Source: Streptomyces sp. AA1529
Lineage (GTDB): Bacteria > Actinomycetota > Actinomycetes > Streptomycetales > Streptomycetaceae
DNA length: 64,000 bases
Assembly (NCBI RefSeq): GCF_000280905.1
Contig: NZ_ALAP01000023.1
Coordinates: 62,001 to 126,000, forward strand
Direction: 5' to 3'
Part shown: positions 9,219 to 17,717 of the stretch, piece after piece
How the letters are laid out: the number at the start of each line of letters is the position of its first letter
Position numbering within the stretch: the first letter of the stretch is position 1
Notes under the pieces: model-generated
What the model was told of the DNA's origin: nothing
What the model saw: only the letters and a program-made list of their open reading frames with translations
Database searches by the model: none
Made by a program: the position numbers and the translations under genes

Positions 9219-10781
9219 ATGGCGCAGGAGACGACCGAGAAGGCCGGACCCCGGGAGTGGGCGGGGCTGCTGATCCTCACCCTGCCCGTGCTGCTGATCG
9301 CGGTCGACCTCACCGTCCTCGGCTTCGCCGTCCCCGCCCTCAGCGCCGACCTCGCGCCCTCCGGCACCCAGCTGCTGTGGCTCGTGGACATCTACTCCTT
9401 CGTCCTCGCCGGACTGCTGGTGACCATGGGAACCCTCGGCGACCGCATCGGCCGGCGCCGACTGCTGATCGCCGGATGCGCCGGATTCGGCGCCGCTTCC
9501 GCGCTCGCCGCCTACGCCCCGAGCGCGGGCTGGCTGATCGCGGCCCGGGTGCTGCTCGGCGTGGCCGGCGCGACGCTGATGCCCTCCACCCTCTCGCTGC
9601 TGCGCAACATGTTCCGCGACGAGCGCCAGCGGCTGGTCGCCGTCGCCGCCTGGGGCTCGGCCTTCAGCGCCGGTTCCGCGCTCGGCCCGGTCATCGGCGG
9701 AGTGCTCCTGGAGCACTTCTGGTGGGGCTCGGTCTTCCTGATCAACCTGCCGCTGGTACTGCTCGCGCTGATCGGCCTGCCGCTGCTGGTACCCGAGACC
9801 AAGGACCCCTCGCCGGGCCGCTTCGACCTGCCCAGTGCGGCGCTCACCCTGCTGGCCGTGCTGCCCGCCGTCTACGCCGTGAAGTCCTTCGCACACGGCG
9901 ACGGCCCCGCGGCCCTGCCCTTCCTCGTCCTGGGGCTCGCCTTCGGCGCGGTCTTCGTCCGCCGCCAGCGCACCCTCGCCGACCCGCTGATCGACCTCTC
10001 GCTCTTCGGCATCCGGCACTTCTCCGCCGCGATCGTCACCAACGTGCTCGTCGTCTTCGTGCTGGCCGGTTCGCTCTTCTTCATCCCGCAGTTCCTCCAG
10101 CTCTCGGCCGGCCTCTCCCCGCTGCGCGGCGGACTGCTCCTGCTGCCCGGCGCCGCCCTCTCGGTGGCCTCCGGGTTCTTCGCGGCCGCTGCCGCCCGCC
10201 ACACCGGCGTCCGGCAGCTGATCACCGCGGGGCTGGCGACCGCGGCGGCGGGATTCGCGGTGCTGACGGCACTGCCGCTCGGCCACGGGGTGGCCCTGGT
10301 CGTCCTGGCCTTCTGCCTGGTGAGCCTGGGCGTGGGCACGGTGATGACGCTGACCAACAGCATGGTCCTGGCCGCCGTCCCGCCCGAGCGCGCCGGGGCC
10401 GCCTCCGCCGTCTCCGAGACCGGTATCGAGCTGGGCGGGGCCCTGGGCGTGGCCGTGCTGGGCAGCGTGCTCTCCTCCGCTTACCGGATGCGCCTCGACC
10501 CGGTGGACGGCGTACCGGCCGCCGCGCTGGAGGCGGCCCGCGAGACGCTCGGCAACGCGCAGGCCGACGCCGTGCGGCTGGGCGGTGAGCCCGGCAGGGC
10601 GCTGCTCGCCGAGGCCAGGTCCGCCTTCACCGGCGGCGTCCAGGCCACCGGGCTGGCCGGTGCCGCACTGCTCGCGGTCGCCGCCGTCCTGGCCTGGCTG
10701 CTGCTGCGGCCCCGGCCCGGGGAGGGCGGCGACGCGGATCCCGGCTCCGGCCGCCCGGCAGCCGCCGCCCGGCACGACTGA
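9219..10781 (+). CDS. DHA2-family (14-TM) MFS drug exporter
   Basis: 520 residues with about 14 hydrophobic segments. Visible motifs are LIAVDLTVLGFAVPALSADL (TM1, Asp conserved in QacA/SmvA-type proteins), GTLGDRIGRRRLL (motif A), and a motif-C-like GSALGPVIGGVLLEHFWW. It probably exports a cationic or hydrophobic drug in exchange for protons. The ATG at 9219 was preferred over 9153 because residues before it are Arg/Pro-rich and GGAGAC lies upstream. Probably controlled by the adjacent TetR protein. Confidence 0.92.
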   Translation: MAQETTEKAGPREWAGLLILTLPVLLIAVDLTVLGFAVPALSADLAPSGTQLLWLVDIYSFVLAGLLVTMGTLGDRIGRRRLLIAGCAGFGAASALAAYAPSAGWLIAARVLLGVAGATLMPSTLSLLRNMFRDERQRLVAVAAWGSAFSAGSALGPVIGGVLLEHFWWGSVFLINLPLVLLALIGLPLLVPETKDPSPGRFDLPSAALTLLAVLPAVYAVKSFAHGDGPAALPFLVLGLAFGAVFVRRQRTLADPLIDLSLFGIRHFSAAIVTNVLVVFVLAGSLFFIPQFLQLSAGLSPLRGGLLLLPGAALSVASGFFAAAAARHTGVRQLITAGLATAAAGFAVLTALPLGHGVALVVLAFCLVSLGVGTVMTLTNSMVLAAVPPERAGAASAVSETGIELGGALGVAVLGSVLSSAYRMRLDPVDGVPAAALEAARETLGNAQADAVRLGGEPGRALLAEARSAFTGGVQATGLAGAALLAVAAVLAWLLLRPRPGEGGDADPGSGRPAAAARHD

Positions 10782-10809
10782 CGCACCCGCGCACCGGGCC
10801 GGAAAGCAC

Positions 10810-10824
10810 CCGTCCTGAGGACGG
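10810..10824. terminator. Short stem-loop after MFS gene
   Basis: CCGTCC-TGA-GGACGG, a 6-bp perfect stem 29 bases after the exporter stop. A weak terminator candidate. Confidence 0.4.
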
Positions 10825-10908
10825 ACCGCTGCGGCGAACGGCTCAAGCTGCCCGCGCGCCGCGCTCGCCAACCGGCCTTCACGCGGTTCCCGGCCGCACG
10901 ATCGTGCC

Positions 10909-11961
10909 ATGAATGAGGCCGTACGAACGAGACGGGCAGCGGCTCCGCTGGCCGCACTGGTGTGTGCCGCGGTACTCGCCGGAGGCACGCCGCAGGCCGC
11001 GGGAACCGCCCCCGCGAAGGGCGTCGCCGAGGCCGCGCGACCGCTGCCCGCGCTCTACCGGGAGGCCGCGGCAGCCGCCGCCCGCTACGAGGCCGCCACC
11101 CGCAAGGTGGCCGCCCAGCGCGCGGCGGTCGCCCGGGCCGAACGCGCCGTCAGCAGAGGGGAGCACCGGCTGCGGCGGCTGCACCGCCGGCTCGGCGCCG
11201 TCGCCCGCCGGCAGTACCAGCAGGGTGGCTGGGCTCCTGCCACTCGGCTGCTGACGACCGGATCACCGGACACCCTCTTCGACCAGCTGCGTGCCCAGCA
11301 CCAGGGCGATCACGCCTTCGACCGGCTGCTGCGCACCACGGAGACGGTCCAGCGGCGGCTGGACCGGCAGCGGGCGCACCGGCGAACCGTGCTGGGCGAG
11401 CTGAAGGCCGAGGCCGACCGGCGGCGACGCGCGCAGCGCGCCGTCGAACGGCGGCTGACGCAGGCCGGCCGGCGGGCCCGGGAGGCACGGGAGGAGAGGG
11501 CCGCGCGCGCCGCCGGCCCGATCACCCGTGCCGCGCTCCGCTCCGGCGGCGAGGAGGCGAAGTGGGTGGCCCCGGTCGAGAGCTACACGCTGTCGGCGGG
11601 CTACGCCTCGGCGGGCAAGCGCTGGGCGCACAGCCACACCGGCCAGGACTTCGCGGTCGGCACCGGCACTCCGGTGCGGGCCGTCGGCGCCGGGACCGTC
11701 GTACGGACCGGCAGCGGCGGGCCGTTCGGCAACCACATCGTCATCAAGCACCCCAACGGCTACTACACCCAGTACGCGCACCTCTCCCGGATCCAGACCC
11801 GGCAGGGCGACCGGGTGCACGCGGGCGAACAGATCGGGCTGTCCGGGAGCACCGGCAACTCCACCGGGCCACACCTGCACTTCGAGGTCCGGGTCACGCC
11901 CGACGTCGGCTCGGGTGTCGACCCGCTGCCCTGGCTGCGCAGCCGCGGCGTGCACGTCTGA
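10909..11961 (+). CDS. Secreted M23 (LytM) metallopeptidase with coiled-coil domain
   Basis: 350 residues. A basic start followed by a hydrophobic run (about 12-33) makes an export signal. Residues about 45-205 are an Arg/Ala-rich coiled coil, as in NlpD/EnvC-type regulators of cell-wall cleavage. The M23 domain (about 220-345) has HSHTGQDFAV (Zn His and Asp), HLSRIQTRQGDRV, and HLHFEVRVTP (last Zn His). It should act on peptidoglycan cross-links outside the membrane. A strong terminator follows. Confidence 0.92.
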   Translation: MNEAVRTRRAAAPLAALVCAAVLAGGTPQAAGTAPAKGVAEAARPLPALYREAAAAAARYEAATRKVAAQRAAVARAERAVSRGEHRLRRLHRRLGAVARRQYQQGGWAPATRLLTTGSPDTLFDQLRAQHQGDHAFDRLLRTTETVQRRLDRQRAHRRTVLGELKAEADRRRRAQRAVERRLTQAGRRAREAREERAARAAGPITRAALRSGGEEAKWVAPVESYTLSAGYASAGKRWAHSHTGQDFAVGTGTPVRAVGAGTVVRTGSGGPFGNHIVIKHPNGYYTQYAHLSRIQTRQGDRVHAGEQIGLSGSTGNSTGPHLHFEVRVTPDVGSGVDPLPWLRSRGVHV

Positions 11962-11998
11962 CACCGCCGCCGCGGCGCCGCGCCGCGGCGACGGCAGA

Positions 11999-12034
11999 TG
12001 CGGCGGGGCGGAGGCCCGCTTCCGCCCCGCCGCA
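11999..12034. terminator. Rho-independent-like stem-loop after M23 gene
   Basis: A perfect 14-bp stem (TGCGGCGGGGCGGA and its complement) closes an 8-base loop. No U-run follows, which is usual in Streptomyces. Confidence 0.75.
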
Positions 12035-12101
12035 CCCGGCCCCACCGCCTCGCACCGACCGGCCGCTGGCCGCCGGCCGCCCGGCGTGTGAAGCTGGCGC
12101 C

Positions 12102-12710
12102 GTGAACGGACAGGACGCGGGTGGCAGGAGCGGGGACGGCGCCGACTGGGAGCGGCGGGTGGCCGACACCTGGGCGCGGATGGACGCACTGGTGGCCGAG
12201 CGCGGAGCGGACGGTTTCCGCGCCGCGATCGGGGAGCTGGCCGACGAACAGCCCGCCGGGAGCCCGCCGGCCGCCTTCGAACGGGCCTGCGCCTTCGATT
12301 CCACGGGCCTCCCGGAGCGGGCCGTCCCGCTCTACCGGGAGGCGCTGCACGGCGGACTGGCCGGGGTGCGCCGCCGCCGTGCCGTCATCCAGCTCGCCAG
12401 CTCGCTGCGCAACCTGGACCGGTCCGCGGAGAGCGAAGCGCTGCTGCGGGCCGAACTGGACCGCGGCATCGGGACGGACGGCAGCGGCGGCACCGACGGT
12501 ACGGACAGCGCGGGCGGGGCGCGTGAGAGGGCCGAGGTCGTCGCGCTGGAGGACGCTGTGCGTGCCGTTCTCGCGCTGGCTCTCACCGACCTCGGCCGCT
12601 CCCGCGAGGCGGTGCCCCTCCTGCTGACGGCTCTCGCACCGCATCTGCCGCGCTATCAGCGCTCGATGGCCGGGTACGCGCGGCAGCTCGCGCGGCGCGC
12701 CGAGGACTGA
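12102..12710 (+). CDS. TPR-like protein (tetratricopeptide family)
   Basis: 202 residues starting VNGQDAGGRSG (GTG). Helical repeats are visible: AFERACAFDSTGLPERAVPLYREAL (about 58-82) and QLASSLRNLDRSAESEALLRAEL, later LALTDLGRSREAVPLLLTAL. A Gly/Asp/Thr-rich insert (about 126-140) interrupts the repeats. Such small Streptomyces TPR proteins are of unknown function, probably protein-binding in the cytoplasm. Confidence 0.8.
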   Translation: MNGQDAGGRSGDGADWERRVADTWARMDALVAERGADGFRAAIGELADEQPAGSPPAAFERACAFDSTGLPERAVPLYREALHGGLAGVRRRRAVIQLASSLRNLDRSAESEALLRAELDRGIGTDGSGGTDGTDSAGGARERAEVVALEDAVRAVLALALTDLGRSREAVPLLLTALAPHLPRYQRSMAGYARQLARRAED

Positions 12711-12725
12711 GTCCGCGCGCCCGGA

Positions 12726-12756
12726 CCCGGACGGGGCGGGACCGGCGCCGTCCGGG
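12726..12756. terminator. Bidirectional terminator between convergent TPR and SDR genes
   Basis: Perfect 9-bp inverted repeat CCCGGACGG/CCGTCCGGG with a 13-base loop in the 60-base convergent gap. Confidence 0.7.
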
Positions 12757-12770
12757 CCGGGGGCGGCCGG

Positions 12771-13553
12771 TCAGGGCTGCGCCATGGTGCGGTTCATCGC
12801 CAGGTTGGACACCAGCAGTCCGCCGTCCACCGGGAGGCTGACCCCGGTGATCCAGGCCGCGTCCCGGGAGGCCAGGAACGCCACGGCGGCGGCGATGTCG
12901 GCGGGCTCGCCCACCCGTCCGAGGGGGTAGTGCGCGGCGACGCGCTCCAGCATCCCGGCCCGCTCCCGCCACACGTCGGTGCGCACCGTGCCGGGCTCGA
13001 CCAGGTTGACCCGCACCCCGCGCGGCGCCGACTCGACCGCCAGGGTGCGGGTGAGGGAGGCCAGTCCGGCCTTGGCGGCGCTGTAGGCGTGGTCCCCGAA
13101 GTGCCGCTCCGCGTTGACGGAGCCCACGTTGACGACGGCGCCCCGCCCCTCGGCCGCGGCCAGCAGGGGCAGCGCGGCACGGGTGCACCGCGCCGCCCCG
13201 TGCAGGGTGACCTCGAAGTCCTCGTACCAGGACGCTTCCTGCCAGTCCTCGAAACGGGCCGGATCGCGGTGGCAGGCGTAGGCGTTGTTGACCAGGACGT
13301 CGAGCCCTCCGAACACCTCGGCGGCGCGGTCGGCCGCCGCCTGCGCCGCCGAGGTGTCCGTCACGTCGCAGCCGCGGGACTCGGCCCGGCCGCCGCTGCC
13401 GCGGATGTCCGCGGCGATCCGCCCGGCGCGCTCCGGATCCCGGTCGGTGACCAGGACCTGTGCGCCTTCGGCGGCGAGCCGGCGTGCGACGGCCGCTCCG
13501 ATGCCCTGTCCGGCGCCGGTCACCAGCGCCGCGTACCCCTCGAATCGTGTCAT
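12771..13553 (-). CDS. SDR-family NAD(P)-dependent oxidoreductase
   Basis: 260 residues of a classical short-chain dehydrogenase: cofactor loop TGAGQGIG (about 12-19), NNAYA in place of NNAG, catalytic Ser in VVNVGSVNAER and the YSAAK Tyr/Lys pair (about 155-160), and C-terminal ITGVSLPVDGG. An acidic residue after beta-2 (VTDRDPER) suggests NAD rather than NADP. Its ATG overlaps the SulP stop (ATGA), so it is coupled to the anion transporter. Substrate unknown. Confidence 0.9.
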   Translation of the reverse strand: MTRFEGYAALVTGAGQGIGAAVARRLAAEGAQVLVTDRDPERAGRIAADIRGSGGRAESRGCDVTDTSAAQAAADRAAEVFGGLDVLVNNAYACHRDPARFEDWQEASWYEDFEVTLHGAARCTRAALPLLAAAEGRGAVVNVGSVNAERHFGDHAYSAAKAGLASLTRTLAVESAPRGVRVNLVEPGTVRTDVWRERAGMLERVAAHYPLGRVGEPADIAAAVAFLASRDAAWITGVSLPVDGGLLVSNLAMNRTMAQP

Positions 13554-15154
13554 CGGATCATGCTAGAAGCGCCCTCCCCGTGCTGCTCCCCGTGCTGCTC
13601 CCCGGCACCGGGCCCGGCGGCGCCGCCGCGTGCGGCCGCCTTGTTGTGCTGCTCCTCCCAGGTGGACAGGGCGAGTCCGCAGGCGTGGTCCATGTGCCGC
13701 AGCCTCTCCAGGCACAGTTCGACGCGCCGGTCGGCCGGCAGTGCCTCCAACTGGTCCTGCAGTTTGGGCAGCCGCAGGAAGGTGGCGTTTCCCAGCACAG
13801 TGACCCGCAGCGGCCGCCCGGCCCCGGGGTCCTCCGTCTCGACGTGGACGTGCGAGGTCTCCCAGGCGGTCTTGACGACGGCCATCAGCAGTCCCAGCAG
13901 CACCCCTTCGAACATGTTGGTCAGCACGATGGCCAGCGCCGTGACGGCCAGTACCACCACCTCGGCGCGGTGCTCCCGCCACATCGGCCCCAGGTCGCGG
14001 AGCGGAATCAGCTTCCAGCCCGCGTGCACCAGGATGCCCGCCAGCGCGGCGAGCGGGATCATGCCGAGCGCAGCGGGGAGCGCGGCCGCGAACAGCAGCA
14101 GCCACAGGCCGTGCAGCACCCGGGAGATCTTCGTCCTGGCCCCGGCGTGCACGTTGGCCGAGCTGCGGACGATGACCGCCGTCATCGGCAGCGCGCCCAG
14201 CGCCCCGCACACGGTGTTCCCGGCGCCCTGGGCCATCAGCTCCTTGTTGTAGTCGGTGCGCGGCCCCTCGTGCAGCCGGTCGACGGCCGCCGCGCTGAAC
14301 AGCGACTCGGCCGAGGCGATCAGGGTGAACGCGAGCACCGTGCCCAGCATGCCGAGCGAGGCGAGGCCGCCGAACTCGTCCAGGCCCGGAGGCTGGACGG
14401 AGTCCAGCAGGCCCTGTACCTCGACGCGCGCGACGGGCAGGTCGAACATCGCCGTCGCCGTCGTGGCCAGCAGCACCGCCGCCAGCGGCGCGGGCAGCAC
14501 CCGGGCCGCGGCCCGCCACTTCGGCCACAGCAGCAGGACGGCCACCGTCCCGGCCCCGATCGCCAGGGCGGTCGCGGCGGTGCTGTCGCGCGCGGTGTCC
14601 AGCACCAGCCCGCCCAGGCCCAGGATCTTCTCCGGGCCGCTCGCGGGCGCCTCGGCGTCGGCGAGCGCGTAGAGCTGACCGGCGATCAGCACCAGGCCGA
14701 TGCCCGCGAGCATCCCCTGCACGACGGAGACGGAGATGGCGCGGAACCACCGGCCCAGCCTGAGCAGGCCCATCAGCAGTTGCAGCAGCCCGGCCAGCAG
14801 CACCAGGACGCCGAGTGCGCCGATGCCGTAGGTCTGCACGGCCTCGTACACCAGTACCGTCAGCCCGGCGGCCGGGCCGGAGACCTGGATGCTGCTGCCG
14901 GGCAGGAACCCGGTGACCAGACCGCCCACGATGCCGGTCAGCAGCCCGAGTTCGGCCGGTACGCCGGAGGCGACGGCGATGCCCACGCACAGCGGCACGG
15001 CGACGAGGAAGACGACCAGCGACGCGGTGAAGTCCGCCCGCAGGGTGTCCCGGCCGGGCAGCGGGCCGCTCCGGCGTCCGCCGCCCGGGGGCCGCCCGTC
15101 GCTCCCGGGGCTTCGGGTGTTCCGGGCGTTGTGCGTGTTGTCGGAGTGCGTCAT
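13550..15154 (-). CDS. SulP-family anion transporter
   Basis: 534 residues. About 10-14 TM segments begin after a 30-residue hydrophilic lead; DFTASLVVFLVAVPLCVGIA, then GLVTGFLPGSSIQVSGPAAGLTV and NKELMAQGAGN are SulP hallmarks. A C-terminal cytoplasmic region (about 430-500) resembles a shortened STAS domain. SulP proteins carry sulfate, bicarbonate or related anions. The gene follows carbonic anhydrase by 11 bases; this pairing, known for bicarbonate-transporting SulPs, suggests bicarbonate as substrate. Start ATG 15154 has GAGAGGTGG upstream. Confidence 0.92.
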   Translation of the reverse strand: MTHSDNTHNARNTRSPGSDGRPPGGGRRSGPLPGRDTLRADFTASLVVFLVAVPLCVGIAVASGVPAELGLLTGIVGGLVTGFLPGSSIQVSGPAAGLTVLVYEAVQTYGIGALGVLVLLAGLLQLLMGLLRLGRWFRAISVSVVQGMLAGIGLVLIAGQLYALADAEAPASGPEKILGLGGLVLDTARDSTAATALAIGAGTVAVLLLWPKWRAAARVLPAPLAAVLLATTATAMFDLPVARVEVQGLLDSVQPPGLDEFGGLASLGMLGTVLAFTLIASAESLFSAAAVDRLHEGPRTDYNKELMAQGAGNTVCGALGALPMTAVIVRSSANVHAGARTKISRVLHGLWLLLFAAALPAALGMIPLAALAGILVHAGWKLIPLRDLGPMWREHRAEVVVLAVTALAIVLTNMFEGVLLGLLMAVVKTAWETSHVHVETEDPGAGRPLRVTVLGNATFLRLPKLQDQLEALPADRRVELCLERLRHMDHACGLALSTWEEQHNKAAARGGAAGPGAGEQHGEQHGEGASSMIR

Positions 15155-15165
15155 GACGCCACCTC

Positions 15166-15786
15166 TCACAGCGGGAGGAACGCGTCGAGACGCGTGTCGA
15201 GTTGGAGTATCAGGCCGGTGTCGATGCCGTAGAACCAGCCGCGGAGCCGCAGCAGCCCGGCGGCCTCGCGCTCGGCGACGCAGGGATGGTCGCGCAGCCG
15301 GGCCAACTGGGCGCGCACATGGCGCTGCACGGCGGCGGACACGTCGGGTTGCGTGCGGGCCTCGTCGTCGGGGGCCAGCTCGGCGGAGGACTGCAGCTGG
15401 GCGGTCAGCCAGCTGTGCACGGCCGGCACGGCCGCCAGGTCCTCACCGCGCACCAGGGCGCCGACCGCGCCGCAGTGCGAGTGCCCGCACACCACGATCT
15501 CGGGCACTTCCAGGACCCGGACCGCGTACTCGATGGTGGCCGACTCGCCGCTGGGGCGTTCGGCTCCGGTCCAGGGCGGCACCGCGTTGCCCGCGGTGCG
15601 CAGTTCGAAGAGCTGCCCGGGGCGGGCGCCGGTGAACACGGCGGGCTGCACCCGCGAGTCGGAGCAGGAGATGAACAGGGCTTCGGGCGACTGGCCCTGC
15701 GCCAGCCTGCCGTAGCTCTCGCGTTCGTCGTCGCGAGCGCTGATGCGGGTGGAGAAGGAGCGTGCGTGCGGGATGAGAGAGCGCAT
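15166..15786 (-). CDS. Beta-class carbonic anhydrase
   Basis: 206 residues. Zn ligands are in CSDSR (Cys, and the Asp/Arg dyad) and CGHSHCG (His and Cys); RTAGNAVPPW and SIEYAV-like SATIEYAV also fit. It interconverts CO2 and bicarbonate in the cytoplasm. I chose ATG 15786 because AAGGTGATC, a close match to the anti-Shine-Dalgarno complement, ends 4 bases before it; a GTG three codons upstream lies inside that site. Upstream co-operon for the SulP transporter. Confidence 0.94.
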   Translation of the reverse strand: MRSLIPHARSFSTRISARDDERESYGRLAQGQSPEALFISCSDSRVQPAVFTGARPGQLFELRTAGNAVPPWTGAERPSGESATIEYAVRVLEVPEIVVCGHSHCGAVGALVRGEDLAAVPAVHSWLTAQLQSSAELAPDDEARTQPDVSAAVQRHVRAQLARLRDHPCVAEREAAGLLRLRGWFYGIDTGLILQLDTRLDAFLPL

Positions 15787-15810
15787 CTGGATCACCTTGC
15801 GTTCAGGTGC

Positions 15811-15894
15811 GTACGGGATGGACGTACGGAGCCCCGGTCCGGGACCGGGCGGCGGGGGCCGGGTACGGACCGCGGTACGGAGGCCGCGTACGGA
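15811..15894. repeat. Five GTACGG repeats upstream of carbonic anhydrase
   Basis: GTACGG(A/G) starts at 15811, 15824, 15863, 15875 and 15888; spacings are 13, 39, 12 and 13 bases, roughly one repeat per 13 bases. They lie in the 185-base promoter region of the carbonic anhydrase gene and may be binding sites for a regulator. Confidence 0.45.
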
Positions 15895-15980
15895 AGTCGG
15901 CGGGGCCGCGCCCCGCGGCGGCGCGCGCCGCTCACCGGCCGGTCACGGCCGGCCGCGGCGGGCTGCTGCCGCCGGCGGTA

Positions 15981-16361
15981 TCAGTGCAGCAGCACCTGGT
16001 GCAGTACGGGGACCTCGACGGATCTGCGCCACGGCATGCCGGCGCTGCCGTTCCCGGGCAGCGCGATCCGCCCCGCGGCGGCCGGCGGGCCGAGCCGCGG
16101 TGCGCACGCGTGCGGCGGACGCTCACCGGGGGCCGGCGGCGCGCCCGGGTGCCGGACGGTGCGGCGCGGGTGGCAGGCGGCCGCCCCGTGCTCGGTCTCG
16201 TGCCCCGCGGAGGGGGAGAGGTCCGCGGTGGTGACGGCGGGTGCCGCCGGACCGCTCGCCGCGGAGCGGAGGGTGTCGGTGCCCTCGGCGGCCAGCAGGA
16301 CGGACAGGAGCAGGACGAGGGCCGAGAGGCACGCCTTGGCGGCGGTCACGTGGCGTCGCAT
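15981..16361 (-). CDS. Small secreted protein of unknown function (126 aa)
   Basis: Begins MRRHVTAAKACLSALVLLLSVLLAAEG, an N-terminal export signal or membrane anchor. The mature part is rich in Pro, Gly, His and Arg with two cysteines (CHPRRTVRHPG and HACAPRLG) and ends VEVPVLHQVLLH. The ATG at 16361 has GGAGGACGACG directly upstream, a good ribosome site. It is upstream of the carbonic anhydrase gene on the same strand, with 194 bases between. A PHO-box-like repeat lies about 75 bases upstream. Family not recognised. Confidence 0.6.
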   Translation of the reverse strand: MRRHVTAAKACLSALVLLLSVLLAAEGTDTLRSAASGPAAPAVTTADLSPSAGHETEHGAAACHPRRTVRHPGAPPAPGERPPHACAPRLGPPAAAGRIALPGNGSAGMPWRRSVEVPVLHQVLLH

Positions 16362-16435
16362 CGTCGTCCTCCGGTCCACCGCTCCGAGCTGGGCCGATTC
16401 CATCGTCACCCACAGGGCGTGACGAACCCGCGCGC

Positions 16436-16457
16436 CGAAGGTGAACGATGGGTGAAC
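16436..16457 (-). promoter_or_regulatory. PHO-box-like PhoP binding site
   Basis: On the minus strand two adjacent 11-base direct repeats read GTTCACCCATC and GTTCACCTTCG. This is the layout of the Streptomyces PHO box (11-base units with a GTTCACC core), recognised by phosphate-starvation regulator PhoP. It lies upstream of the small secreted protein at 15981-16361. Confidence 0.65.
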
Positions 16458-17035
16458 TCGTCCGGTAGATAGGGAGGTTGCCGGTTTCGGCCGCTGGTTC
16501 TCAGCCGCAACGGCGAAAATTGGACGTCGACGGCGGTCGTGCGTGCGATTGAAAATCGAACTTTCGTGTCCCCACCGGCGTATCTGCTCCCGGGGTTCGT
16601 TCCGCGGTGGCTCCGCCGCAGGGCTTCGTCGGGGGCGCGGCTACGCGATTGCGATCGGCGGCGCTCCGGGGGTGCCCGAGGCGCGGCGACGGTGCCCCGG
16701 CGCGCTGCCGCCGGTCCGTCCTCGGCGGGCTCCCGCCCCCGGTCCCTCTTCGCCGGGGTCCGCGTGGCGGCCACCCGCCGCCACGCTGCCGTCCGTCCGC
16801 CCGGGTGCCCGCCGGATGTGCACCGGGCCCTGCCGGAGGGGGCGCCGAGCCGGTCCGGGGGGGCGGGGTCGCGCCGCGGGGTCCGGCCGGTCCCCGCGGC
16901 GACCGCGGCGGGCGACCCGACGCCACCGTCCGTGGCCCGGAGGCAGGGGGCGCGCGCCGCCTCTCGGCGCGCTGCCGTGAGCGCCGGGGATTCCGGTGCC
17001 ACCATGGAGGCAGGCCCCCTGCATGGGAGGAAGAG
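16458..17035. other. Gene-poor stretch upstream of the PRC-barrel gene
   Basis: About 580 bases with no ORF I can support. An AT-richer patch (about 16505-16565) contains AAAATTGG and a small stem CGATT-gaa-AATCG; the rest is extremely GC-rich. It could hold a promoter and long leader for the downstream gene or be the relic of a lost gene. Confidence 0.35.
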
Positions 17036-17392
17036 ATGTTCGAGCCGGACGACATCCGGGAGTGGCGCGGCCACGACGTGGTGGACGCGGGCGGCAGCAG
17101 AATCGGCCCGCTGGAGTCGGTGTACGTGGACACGGCCACCGACCAGCCCTCCTTCGCCACCGTGACCGTCGGAATGCCCACCCGGCACCGGCTCGTCTTC
17201 GTCCCGCTGGCGGGAGCCACCGTGGGGCCGGGGTATCTGAAGGTCCGGTACCCCAGGAGCCAGGTCAAGGACGCCCCCTCCATCGGCACGGACGACGTGC
17301 TGCCGGCCGGGGACGAGCCCTCCGTCTTCGCCCACTACGAGATCGAGTACACCCCGGGCGCGGGTGGCGAGCGCCGCCTCGCGCGCCGCTGA
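17036..17392 (+). CDS. PRC-barrel domain protein
   Basis: 118 residues. The first 70 match a PRC-barrel: DIREWRGHDVVDAGGSRIGPLESVYVDTATDQPSFATVTVG, with later RLVFVPLAGATVGPGYLKV and YPRSQVKDAPSI. Such small beta-barrels bind protein partners or metabolites and are common stress-associated proteins in Streptomyces. The ATG is preceded by GGGAGGAAGAG. A 56-residue membrane protein follows 15 bases later, probably in the same transcript. Confidence 0.85.
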   Translation: MFEPDDIREWRGHDVVDAGGSRIGPLESVYVDTATDQPSFATVTVGMPTRHRLVFVPLAGATVGPGYLKVRYPRSQVKDAPSIGTDDVLPAGDEPSVFAHYEIEYTPGAGGERRLARR

Positions 17393-17407
17393 GACGGGGA
17401 GGTCGCG

Positions 17408-17578
17408 ATGCTGCTGTTCCTGTTCCTGGTCGCGGTGGCGATCCTGCTGGGAGTCTTCGGCTCCATCGTCGAGGGATTGTTCTACCTGCTGGTCATCGGC
17501 ATCTTCGTGGCGCTGATCGCCTTTCTGTACGCGGCCTGGCGCATCACCGCCGGGGCCACCCGGCGTTCTCCGCGCTGA
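17408..17578 (+). CDS. Small hydrophobic membrane protein (56 aa)
   Basis: The product is almost entirely two hydrophobic helices (MLLFLFLVAVAILLGVFG and LFYLLVIGIFVALIAFLYAAW) with a basic tail ITAGATRRSPR, so a two-TM inner-membrane protein with a positive end. GGGGAGG lies 4 bases before the ATG. Its position 15 bases after the PRC-barrel gene suggests a membrane partner. This size and layout is frequent in Streptomyces; no function is known to me. Confidence 0.7.
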   Translation: MLLFLFLVAVAILLGVFGSIVEGLFYLLVIGIFVALIAFLYAAWRITAGATRRSPR

Positions 17579-17618
17579 CGCGCCCTGCCGCGGTGGCCGG
17601 CCGCCGGGCGTTGTGTCC

Positions 17619-17655
17619 GTGATGTAAATGTAAGGACAACAGCTCTTTACGTCAT
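17619..17655. promoter_or_regulatory. Imperfect inverted repeat upstream of the ABC/mannosidase operon
   Basis: GTGATGTAAA and TTTACGTCAT pair 8 of 10 across a 17-base spacer. This is the least GC-rich sequence near the operon start and includes a tandem ATGTAAATGTAA. It may be an operator; no regulator gene is next to the operon. Confidence 0.35.
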
Positions 17656-17717
17656 CCGGGCACCGTGCCACTCTTCCGGGCACGATCTCTGGCGCAAGGA
17701 CGCAAGGAGGGGCCCGG

